Below are positions 1 to 7,267 of a stretch of 10,000 nt of DNA, one piece after another. Under the pieces are notes generated by a model that was given only the letters and a program-made list of their open reading frames with translations, did no database searches and was not told the DNA's origin. The stretch covers positions 1,252,753 through 1,262,752 of the forward strand of contig BLFN01000225.1 in the NCBI GenBank assembly GCA_014634225.1, written 5' to 3'. The stretch is from Acropora yongei. Its lineage: Eukaryota; Cnidaria; Anthozoa; Scleractinia; Acroporidae. Both the position numbers and the translations under genes were made by a program. Position 1 is the stretch's first letter. Each line of letters starts with the position of its first letter.

Positions 1-395
1 TCCTTGGTGCAGCATGGACGTCACAACGACAAACCCTAAGCAGCATAGCACTTTTCGTAGTATCCTCAATCTTGGAATGCATGAGCCTTGTGCAGGACGT
101 GTACCTGCTTAGAAAACAGTGTTATTGAGGCTTAAAAAAATATTAGTTGGATATTCTATTTACATTCCTTTCTCAGTTGAAGCAGCTGAATTGTCCTGTT
201 GTTCTGCGGAAAATTCCGTTGTTTTAAATTTCCTTTCAGGAACCATTTTACCGCATAGTTTGACTGGTTTGTGGCATAGTTTAATCTACGAAATTGCAGC
301 ATTATAATCGTCCCAAAAGTGAGCGACAATTAGACTGTCACTTTCAATATACATGTTGATTAATAAGAGAGCAACTCAGGTTGTGAGGTTACTAC
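1..395. other. Intergenic, no gene seen
   Basis: The reading frames here are short, lack a good start context and show no recognisable domain. I see no RNA gene, promoter or repeat that I can support. The octamer ATGCAAAT at 396-403, at its right edge, is probably a chance match, since the same word recurs elsewhere in the window without other promoter signals. Confidence 0.5.
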
Positions 396-400
396 ATGCA

Positions 401-494
401 AATACCTGTGACCTGTGGGGACGGTGGTGGTATAGTCATCAGGTGGTAATGCCTGTGACTTATGGGGTAGTGGTTGTAAACTATTTCAGAGGTG
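401..494. repeat. Degenerate minisatellite, about 47-base period, two units
   Basis: The block beginning AATACCTGTGACCTGTGGGG at 401 recurs 47 bases later as AATGCCTGTGACTTATGGGG at 448, matching at 16 of the first 20 positions. Each block is followed by a GTGGTGGTA- or GTGGTTGTA-like stretch. A possible third, much weaker unit starts near 521 (AATATCCGTAGTCTGTA), but it is out of period. This looks like the remnant of a GT-rich minisatellite. There is no sign that it is coding, although open frames cross it. Confidence 0.5.
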
Positions 495-569
495 ATTCGA
501 GTAAAGAAGGTTATTAGGCAGAAATATCCGTAGTCTGTAATCGGCGATAATGCCGATACTACTATATAA

Positions 570-1140
570 TGTCTATAACTTTGCTCTGTTTTGGACATTG
601 CCTGTTTAAATATTCTCTTTTTCCGCTAATTATTATCAAGAAGATAAATGGATTGAACTCAACTTTTTCTCAGGGGCAGAAAATGAGAAGAACTTGGGTT
701 CAACCACAAGGTGAAGCTCAGAAAAATGATGGATGTACAAAATTCAAAGACGTGTACAGAAACTTCATTCGGTAGATTTTGAAGCCTTAAAATTACCGAA
801 ACGATAAGGAGTATTTGAAATTGACACTTTCATCGAGTGGTTTTGCTAGTCTTCCCTCTAGTTTCTTCAACATCTAGTTCCAGTGATCCATTTTAATGGA
901 TGTTCCTGCTTTTGTGATAATTATTTTGACGTAAAAAGTTTAACTGCCATGACTCCGAAGAAAGGGCACTGATGCTGACTTACCTACGTGACTGTGATGA
1001 CTAAGAATGTCCTTTAAACTCGTTGAATGGATTGTACGGGCACCACTTAGGAGATGCTTTCTTGATTCCTAGAGAAAACTTATGGGCTAAGGGCTAAGGA
1101 ATCCATCTTCTCCTGTCCATATCGTGCTTCCAAATAAGAC
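570..1140. other. Intergenic, no gene seen
   Basis: I found no coding region, RNA gene or clear repeat. The one open frame of note (569-775) starts in low-complexity sequence and reads as random AT-rich translation. Confidence 0.5.
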
Positions 1141-1144
1141 GAAG

Positions 1145-1385
1145 TGGCCTTCTTGTCTCAATCACGCTATAGGAGTGGGGAGAGCACTTACCTCCCACCA
1201 ATGTGGCCTGGGTTCGATCGCCAGACTCAGCGTCATATGTGGGTTGAATTTGTTGGTTCTCTATTCTGCTCTAGATCTGATATGAGAGGTTTTTCTCTTG
1301 GTACTCCGATTTTCCTCTCTCCTTAAAACCTACATTTGATTTGACTTGATTTTAGTTCATTTCAATTTACAGTGTCCCCAGAACA
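1145..1385 (+). mobile_element. tRNA-derived SINE copy, plus strand, 3' end degraded
   Basis: The head carries the internal RNA polymerase III promoter typical of tRNA-derived SINEs. An A-box-like TAGGAGTGGGGAGAGCAC runs from 1170 to 1187, and a B box GGTTCGATCGC lies at 1211-1221. The stretch CTTACCTCCCACCAATGTGG between them is, from memory, characteristic of an anthozoan SINE family. The body continues through a pyrimidine-rich stretch (TCTCTATTCTGCTC, then TTTTCCTCTCTCC) and ATTTGATTTGACTTGATTTT to CAATTTACAGTGTCCCCA near 1364-1381. After that, homology to the usual 3' tail seems lost, so this copy is probably 3'-truncated or decayed. A reading frame across it (1144-1326) is not a gene. 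The call rests on promoter boxes and recall, and the boundaries are approximate. Confidence 0.75.
1170..1221 (+). promoter_or_regulatory. SINE internal pol III promoter, A and B boxes
   Basis: The A-box-like segment at 1170-1187 and the B box at 1211-1221 (fits GGTTCGANNC) are about 40 bases apart, close to tRNA spacing. The lack of an acceptor stem and of a normal anticodon arm makes this a SINE head and not a functional tRNA. Confidence 0.65.
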
Positions 1386-1548
1386 AAGAACATTGGAGCA
1401 CATTATTCCACTCCTAACTGAGCTACATTGGCACTCAATCAAGCTTCTTTTTAGGCCAAGTAAGTTTTAAGAATCAAAACGCGTACTGTAATGACAAACA
1501 TTTGAAACAAAATTAACGCGTACTTTGAAGTTATTTACTTGACGTCGC

Positions 1549-1581
<33 letters not shown>

Positions 1582-2480
1582 CTAATTACAAAACTTGAAT
1601 TTCATTATACTTGACGTGCTCACGTGTTCTTTTTGAAACACATTCATTAGGAGCTGACTTCCAGAAAAAGACGAAATCAAATAAATGACCAAGGTGGACA
1701 GACAATTATATCAGCCTCGTTATGTTGTCATTACTGTACGTATGCGCATCGAAACATCACCCAGTCAATGACAACCATGCCAAGGACGGCTGCTTGGATG
1801 AGGTTACGTCAGCTCAATCTATTTTCAAGGGTAGCCCCAGCCCTACGATTAAGGTCAGAATGATTTCGATTGTTTACTTTCTGTTGCTGGTTGTTTAACT
1901 TTGGAGCAGAATGCGGGGGTCACTTCGTGGGGGACACCTCGCCTGCGAATCAGCAATATGCCTAGGATCGCACTGCCGACCTCAATAGGTGTTAGGAAGT
2001 GTTTCTTCATATTCACCCTTTTCGTTGACTTGCGTGACCGTCAATTCTGGCAATAAATGCGGAGAATAAAGGTCACAAAGTGTCCTCGTAACTATAATCC
2101 TTGAAGAGGGATAAACAGTAACCCAAATCCTATCCTAAAACACATATAGAGCTCGCTTTACGTTTAGACTTGACAGGAAAATTCGTGCAGTTCATGAGCG
2201 AGCAGTACATGAGCGAGAAGATCATTAAGTGTATCAGTCTGGACATAAGAGGTAAAATCGAAAGGTTGTTTAAGTTGGGGTTATAATTTTACTCTGGCAA
2301 AAGTAATCTCATTTCGTCCACTTTTACTTGGTGGACAAATTTGACACCATCACCATACTATACCCCTCAAACAATCTATCAAAATTCGAAATATTTAATT
2401 ATACATTTTTCTTCAATTTCAAGCACTGTGCACAATTAAGAATCTTTGAAATTTGGAAATTGCATTTAACTCATCGAACG
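1386..2480. other. Intergenic, no gene seen
   Basis: I see no recognisable coding exon. Small structures only: CATGAGCGAG occurs at 2193-2202 and again at 2208-2217 (15-base period), and GTCCAC at 2316-2321 can pair with GTGGAC at 2331-2336. The right part, about 2390-2480, probably holds the 3' flank of the minus-strand ligand gene. Confidence 0.45.
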
Positions 2481-2486
2481 TTTAAT
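2481..2486 (-). promoter_or_regulatory. Candidate polyadenylation signal ATTAAA for the ligand gene
   Basis: Plus-strand TTTAAT reads ATTAAA, the commonest variant poly(A) signal, on the minus strand, 77 bases past the stop codon at 2563-2565. A second copy lies at 2394-2399. Such words are frequent in AT-rich DNA, so only the position supports this call. Confidence 0.3.
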
Positions 2487-2562
2487 CGTCATTCTTCGTT
2501 GAAGTATAAAAATTGTTCAGTTTTCCTGAAACGAAAATAATTCGGAAAACGCAAAAACGTTA

Positions 2563-2996
2563 TCATCTACAGCCGCATTTTCGTGGAATCGCCCTTATCC
2601 ATAACTTCTTCCTTACTCCCTTTTCTGTTCCCAATACGACCCTCAAGCTGGTGTATTCGACAGGTACACAATATGACGTCTTGAACATATCCTTTTCGTC
2701 ATCAGAGAGAGACAGGCCTTTCAAAATGGCTAGGTGACGTATTAACATGTCAGCAGTGACGTAAGAATCGTCTCCAGCGTCCAGACTGAAGGGGAAGTGA
2801 CATGACCCACGACAATAAGCAAATCTGATCGGATTTCTTGGTGATATAATCATGTATCCCATGCCTATCATGGAAAAATTAGAAACGAAAGTTTGAAGTC
2901 GACACTGGGAGTCTTCTGCTGTGTTCTTGAAACGAGCTTCTCCATTATTCTCAAATTTGAAATTCTCTGTTGATAAGACAACCAGTGTAGAATAAG
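2563..2996 (-). CDS. TGF-beta superfamily ligand, terminal exon with cystine-knot domain
   Basis: This is the mature signalling domain of a secreted TGF-beta/BMP-type growth factor, which would act on serine/threonine kinase receptors. The minus frame is open from 3018 to the TGA at 2563-2565. From the first knot cysteine (codon 2902-2904) to the end is 113 residues, normal for the family. Seen in order: C-RLQTF; IGMGYMIISP at the IGW..WI.AP position; YCRGSC (cysteines at 2812-2814 and 2800-2802); SYCVP (2668-2670); and the C-terminal CGCR. An N-F-S glycosylation sequon follows the first cysteine. Oddities: the usual CCVP is YCVP, so the inter-chain cysteine is missing as in GDF9, BMP15 and GDF3; both expected tryptophans are Met; and the segment before CVP is about 12 residues longer than in BMP2. 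Upstream, AYSTLVVLSTE resembles a prodomain end, but no RXXR furin site follows. The start at 2996 is a phase-1 acceptor (CCAAAG/CT); a better-looking one (TTATCAACAG) would start the exon at 2966. Subfamily not assignable. Confidence 0.9.
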
Positions 2997-3557
2997 CTTT
3001 GGCCAGAGAGTTTTGTAATTAATGTAACTTCTTGAAAATCAATTTGGCCAATTTAAAAATACTTTGAAAGCTGTCTATTTCTGCTTTGTTGGAATATTGA
3101 GTTGGTTAAATTTGAGGTTGTAGTCGATGGAAAATAAACCAAGCGAGTTTATCTATCCTCTTCAGTTGTGACACTTCAGATTCTCGCGACATTAGTAGAC
3201 ATTTATCACGTGCTTGGATATCGCAGAGTGCCTCATATTAAGCAATAGTCCTTCACTTCGAAAATTCATCTGCTATAGATATTTTCAAAAATTGAGTTCC
3301 CATATTATCAGTGCTGTCAAAGCGTTTTGAGCCGAAAGCAGAGAAAAAAAATTGTATGGAATAGTCTTAAGGGAGTAAAAAGCCTCTACAAAAGAAATAT
3401 GATTCCTAAAATAAACTTTTGAAAGTCCAAAAGCTTTGTGATAGTACAATCCTCAGTATATAGGAGATGTGTATTTGATTCTTGAAAATTAAATACGGTT
3501 TCCGACAAACAGAATTTTTCTTGGAAAATCAATTAAATTTGAGAGAGAATTTGTTAC
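2997..3557 (-). other. Putative intron of the ligand gene
   Basis: In minus orientation this segment begins GTAACA after CAACAAG and ends with AG, and both ends are phase 1, so it would be a 561-base intron. Stops occur in all three minus frames. A prodomain exon would be expected here in an ordinary family member, but I find no long open stretch. Two weak open pieces share one frame: IPYNFFSLLSAQ (around 3340) and SEGLLLNMRHSAI (around 3240). The two are separated by in-frame stops, and I cannot say whether either is coding or a decayed prodomain. Confidence 0.4.
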
Positions 3558-3657
3558 CTTGTTGGAAAGGGTACGCTGAGATTGAAGATTTCAAGGGTAC
3601 GGTCTTGCAAAAAGCCATTAAAGACAAAACTATCAAAATCACTGGTCCTTTTCCCAT
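3558..3657 (-). CDS. Signal-peptide exon, probable first coding exon of the ligand gene
   Basis: The ATG at 3655-3657 sits in a strong eukaryotic start context (CTAAAATGGG, A at -3 and G at +4). The frame begins MGKGPVILIVLSLMAF. A basic residue followed by an 11-residue hydrophobic core (VILIVLSLMAF), then C-K-T-V-P and S-S-I-S-A, is the layout of a secretory signal peptide; SSISA may be the cleavage region. A splice donor AAG/GTAACA follows 100 bases after the A of the ATG, leaving 33 codons plus one base (phase 1), which fits the phase-1 acceptors of the downstream ligand exon. If the donor is ignored, the frame stops at 3529-3531 after 42 codons. Secretion is what a TGF-beta-type ligand needs, and the exon lies upstream on the same strand. 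Linking the two is inference; a separate small secreted protein is the alternative. Confidence 0.55.
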
Positions 3658-3659
3658 TT

Positions 3660-5230
3660 TAGGCCAGCTATAGCAGGGGATGTCTGCAGTTGGTCTGTTT
3701 TGTGCATTATTGATGTTATCCTTTTTTGCCATATAGGAATGCAACACGGATAAAATCGAATCATTTTTTCCAAACAAGGCATGGGTCAACGGTCTTGACA
3801 TGACAAAACAACACCGGCATCGCACCTGATCAGGATAATAACAAATCTCGCTAACTTTTATCGACTCAGGATGTTCGTAAGATTCCCAAAATTTCTTTTC
3901 AGCTCACCTAAATTATCTGAGACGATGGTATCACAACTTCAGTGAGATGAACAAGAGCCTCCTCTCATCTAAATTTCCCCGATTTGTTTGTTGACCCAGC
4001 CTAACAGCACTGATGTCGGTTCATTTTAATTACTAGAAACATCACCCGGAAATATAGAAGATACAACTCAGGAAGTGGAGCTGTTATCACTCTCTAGGGG
4101 AGTATATCCCAGACGCCTTCTGGCAGAGAGTGCCTCCGGCTTTCACATACAAACACTGTACTTTTACGTGCATTCTAAGCTTGGTTGCCGCGCGTGGAGT
4201 AATTACTGGAACTTCGGTGTAGCGAAGTGTTGAAGTATTCGTTCTTAACGCGTTAAGGTCTCTAGGACACTGAAACTAGCCAAATACTTCCGTACAAAAA
4301 GGAAAAAAACCTATTTTCCGACTAGTCCTACATGCAAATCAAGTACCAATTGTATTAAAGCTTTTAGAAAAGTTATTTTTTCATAACCAAGGATTGTATT
4401 CGGCCATGGGCAATCAAGATCATATCTGCGTTAAAGCGAAGTTGATTTGCGCAAACAACGCGGCACATTTCGAATAACGAGAGGCACAGGAACGCCCGAG
4501 AGAGCCATGCTTCTTTCTGAATACATTTGTGCGGTAAAGACATGTACAGGAGGAATTAAGTGAGGGACACAAGCAATGTAACTTCAGTACTCTTGCTTGT
4601 TTAAATAAGGCAAACGTACTGTGAGATCACAAATGCCCTTAACGCAAGAAAATGGTTCTCAGACGTTAGATTTCCTAGCAGATAAATTGAATGTTTCTCA
4701 AACTGTCCTATTAAAAAGCGCCAGTGTATCTCAAAACTTTAACTCTCATGTTGTCATAACACCATTTATGTTTACGGCTAAAATTTTGATTTATTATTTT
4801 GTTGCCTTAAAAAATTGATGGCAAGAACCGTTATCTCATTTTTGAAAAGTCACAATACTCTAAAAAATGTTCTACAGTAATGATTTATCATTTCGAAGTT
4901 TTTGAGCAAACCGGGGGTGCCGATTTTAAATTTCGACGATATTTTATGCCGTATTTACAGTTCAAACAGCAGCCAAGTGGACAATCAGACATAGTTTGGT
5001 ACGCGACAAAAAGGAGCGACAAAAAGCAGTTTTCCTTTGTAAAAAAAGAACTCTCAGCTTTGCTGGAATATGCTTGACATGACAACCAAACAATTTGGTG
5101 GAATAATTAAGAAATTATAACCACTAACAGGCGGTACCATCAATGCCTTTGTTTGGAAGCTTGGCACATAAACTCAGCCCACGCTCCTTTAATTTGGACC
5201 AAGATGATGGTGGCCTCTCACCTAACTCCT
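3660..5230. other. Intergenic, no gene seen
   Basis: The part next to 3660 should hold the 5' UTR and promoter of the minus-strand ligand gene, but I recognise no TATA box there. Reading frames at 4621-4818 and 4880-5077, and the one opposite the latter, are AT-rich and have no recognisable domain. A direct repeat GCGACAAAAAG lies at 5003-5013 and 5016-5026. Confidence 0.45.
4211..4257. repeat. Hairpin plus 14-base perfect palindrome
   Basis: ACTTCG (4211-4216) can pair with CGAAGT (4223-4228) over a six-base loop. Sixteen bases further on, CTTAACGCGTTAAG (4244-4257) is a perfect palindrome. Either may be a protein-binding site or a chance structure; no gene start is visible beside them. Confidence 0.4.
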
Positions 5231-5238
5231 ATTTACTC

Positions 5239-5287
5239 CTCATTAATGAGATGCAAATAGGACGCTCATTAATGAGTGTATAAAAGG
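5239..5287 (+). promoter_or_regulatory. TATA promoter with octamer and twin homeodomain-type palindromes
   Basis: In 49 bases there are two identical 12-base palindromes CTCATTAATGAG (5239-5250 and 5265-5276), a perfect octamer ATGCAAAT (5251-5258) directly after the first, and a canonical TATA box TATAAAAGG (5279-5287) two bases after the second. ATTAAT-core palindromes suit paired homeodomain proteins, and the octamer suits POU proteins. The TATA box would put transcription start near 5309. The tight order and perfect words make chance unlikely. I cannot name the transcript: no long reading frame begins soon after, so it may be a short first exon or a non-coding RNA. A core promoter inside an old mobile element is another possibility. 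Confidence 0.6.
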
Positions 5288-5308
5288 AGTCGCGTAACAG
5301 CTTTAGAA

Positions 5309-5357
5309 GACACTAGACCAGAGTGTCGAGACATTGGGTCTTGAATCGTAACTTTTT
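5309..5357 (+). ncRNA. Possible short transcript with 5' hairpin
   Basis: Starting 30 bases after the first base of the TATA box, GACACT (5309-5314) can pair with AGTGTC (5322-5327) around a seven-base loop. A run of five T follows at 5353-5357. That layout would fit a short pol III-type RNA under an upstream octamer plus TATA promoter. No snRNA family is recognised and no proximal sequence element is identified, so this is a weak suggestion. Confidence 0.15.
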
Positions 5358-5625
5358 AAGTTGCATTAATTATAGGCCAGAGTAGCATCAAACTATGTCA
5401 TATTTTATTATTATTATGATTAATATTTACCTCATTGATGGCGCACGTCATCAACGAGAGTAATGTGCGCGGCTAATTTTATGAAAATTTTACCCCCTGC
5501 GTTAGAATGATTTTTAGCCAATTGCAAGGATAGGACTATTCAATCAATCAAAACTTAAGTTAGATTGAATTCGTGTCGATGTGATGAACATTGACCACTT
5601 CAGAGTCTTGAGTTTGAAGATCGCT

Positions 5626-5737
5626 GGGGTGGGGAAAGGGAAAGGGGGCTCCCACTTACCCCCTTCTCTCGGCGGCTAAAATGGGGTTAAAGGGGTTAGA
5701 GGGTTTAAGAAGGGGATAAAAAGAGGGTAAGAAGAGG
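5626..5737 (+). repeat. Purine-rich G-quadruplex-forming tract
   Basis: Runs of three or more G occur at 5626-5629, 5631-5634, 5638-5640 and 5644-5648, separated by only one to three bases, which is a textbook intramolecular G4 motif. A second set follows: 5683-5686, 5692-5695, 5701-5703, 5712-5715, 5725-5727 and 5735-5737, with TTAAA- and TTAGA-like spacers resembling diverged TTAGGG repeats. AAGGGGG (5642-5648) can instead pair with CCCCCTT (5659-5665), so a G4 and a hairpin would compete. Confidence 0.6.
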
Positions 5738-5787
5738 GAGTGAGGTTATTTATAGAAACTCTTAAAATTAAAAAAAAGTTCTTTCAG

Positions 5788-5927
5788 CAAGGAAGACATC
5801 GCTAACATCATCCCAGTTGTGTGGCCATCAGCGAAGGCATATTCCTTCCACTGTCTGATCAGCCTTGCTTATTCTCATTTACTAATAGCCATAGCATGGA
5901 AAGGCATTGTCTGTAAATGCGTTGAAG
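5788..5927 (+). CDS. Candidate internal exon of unrecognised gene
   Basis: A good acceptor (GTTCTTTCAG/C at 5787/5788) and a consensus donor (GTTGAAG/GTAAGT at 5927/5928) enclose 140 bases open in one plus frame. Its translation begins KEDIANIIPVVWPSAKAYSF and continues with a hydrophobic run, ISLAYSHLLIAIAWKGIV, that could be a membrane segment. The exon starts with the third base of a codon and ends on the first base of the next. It lies about 480 bases after the promoter-like block at 5239-5287 on the same strand. Against this: I recognise no family, the minus strand over 5744-5866 is also open (it contains WKEYAFADGHTTGMM), and the donor sits inside a perfect hairpin (5918-5947). The next strong acceptor, after T11 near 6074, would bring a stop within three codons. 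Confidence 0.22.
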
Positions 5928-5947
5928 GTAAGTTTAACTTCAACGCA
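5918..5947. repeat. Perfect 10-base-pair hairpin over a splice-donor-like site
   Basis: TGCGTTGAAG (5918-5927) is exactly complementary to CTTCAACGCA (5938-5947), with the ten-base loop GTAAGTTTAA between. The loop begins with a perfect GTAAGT donor. It may be a chance stem, a foldback insertion, or structure around a donor. Confidence 0.5.
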
Positions 5948-6445
5948 AAAACTTAGGTTCAATCTCGTTCTCAGGACCGCTAATTAGGCTTGGGAACTAG
6001 GTTATATTTGGATGATAGGATCTGGAAACTAGATCTCTTCCCGATCTTCCCTGCTGTTGTTTTTTTTTTTGTAGCGGGGTGAGTTGTTTCAAAATTTAGT
6101 GTTTCAAAATGTACCTTGCTAATACTAAACCAAATCTATTGATTGGAGACTAAAGAAATCCAAGCAATTCATAGCTACTTTTTTTCACATTCATTATTTA
6201 TACATGCAGTCAGCAGCCAATAAATGACGACCATTTACGTCAGGTGGAAGAATGTTGATACCCAGTGAAACACCATCAGGTTTTCATCTGAGATGGAACA
6301 AGTTTTTCAGGTGAGATGAGACACTTGTATTTTAACGAGATATTTCATGTAAAGGGAAAAAAATGTAACTCTGCATAGTTTATTATTGTTCGATTTGAGA
6401 AAGCATGTCATTGCAGAATTTCTTACTGTTTCATTAGAGAAGACT
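5948..6445. other. Intergenic or intronic, no gene seen
   Basis: Contains a T11 homopolymer (6060-6070) followed by GTAG, a strong acceptor-like sequence, and a CAG/GTGAGA donor-like site near 6308-6316. No open frame with a recognisable product joins them. Confidence 0.4.
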
Positions 6446-6463
6446 TGTCAAAAACTCGGGCTT

Positions 6464-6569
6464 CGTGCCTCATCACCGATTCTAAACACCTCGCAACGAT
6501 AAAAGCACTCCGCCTTCGGCGTCCTGCTTTCACTCGTTTCTGGGTGTTTGGAACCCGTGATGAAGCACT
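6464..6569. repeat. Foldback repeat, about 106 bases
   Basis: The arm 6464-6507 (CGTGCCTCATCACCGATTCT to AAAAGCA) is largely the reverse complement of 6525-6569 (TGCTTTCACTCGTTTCTGGG to GAAGCACT). Shared blocks include TCATCAC against GTGATGA and AAACACC against GGTGTTT. The 17-base spacer CTCCGCCTTCGGCGTCC is itself a hairpin, with GCC..GGC around CTTC. From memory, the CTCCGCCTTCGGCGTC core with these arms is a widespread anthozoan repeat. A reading frame over it (6445-6660) is a by-product of the repeat. Confidence 0.65.
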
Positions 6570-7267
6570 CGACCTTGACTATGACATGTTACTTCGATTA
6601 TTTGGCTGTTTTACATGTTTTGATTTACATAGGGGGAAGTTGGAGTTAGTTCAAAGATAAATTTGGCCGACGAGGAATAAAGCGCATAAAGCCACAAGAT
6701 TTGATACTTTATCACAAACTAAACTAATTAACACCTGTGCTTGTTTGCATTATGCATCTTACCTCTTGTTTGTGTTCCATAAATTCTTTATTTGATAACG
6801 GTGCCATGGCATTCCTTCGTGTTCTGGAACTCCTTCGTTCCCCAAACACTTTCCAAGCCAAGTTTTCACCTAATTCAACAATACTTCAAATGGTACACCA
6901 CGTTGACTTACTCGAAAACTACTTTTTGTTTGTTTTGAATTACATAGTAAAGGTAAAAATTGCGAACTGCCGTGTTTATAAAGGTGGTGTACTCACTTTG
7001 AACATGGCAGCCGCGTCTCAAGAGAATTACTTCATGCAAGAATTTCATTGGCTGACAAAATGTTTTTGCGTCATTATTTAGGTGCTGAAAACCGCGCGAA
7101 AATGGGACGAGCCTTTAAAGACAAGCATGCGTCATTTTGAATGAGCAATAATGAAAGAATAAATTAACTCAAGAAAAAATTAATTGCATTCTGATTCATT
7201 TCGTGTACAATTTTCCTCTCTTGACCAGAATTAACCAAAAGTCCGTTAAGGATACAAGGCATAGAAA

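Noticed and set aside
392..598. Minus-strand 68-codon frame
   Set aside because: It is the reverse of the degenerate GT-rich tandem repeat and has no protein-like features.
1170..1245. Functional tRNA gene
   Set aside because: A and B boxes are present, but there is no acceptor-stem pairing or convincing anticodon arm, and the sequence continues as a SINE body.
1144..1326. Plus-strand 60-codon frame
   Set aside because: It lies within the SINE and is explained by it.
4880..5085. Overlapping 65-codon frames on both strands
   Set aside because: Neither shows a domain or splice context, and overlapping frames of equal length suggest chance.
6445..6660. Plus-strand 71-codon frame
   Set aside because: Most of it is the foldback repeat at 6464-6569.
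6751..7081. Longest plus-strand reading frame, about 110 codons from the first ATG
   Set aside because: No recognisable domain, weak start context and AT-driven composition. About one frame this long is expected by chance in 10 kb of such DNA. A GTAAAA donor-like site near 6953 is not enough to call an exon.
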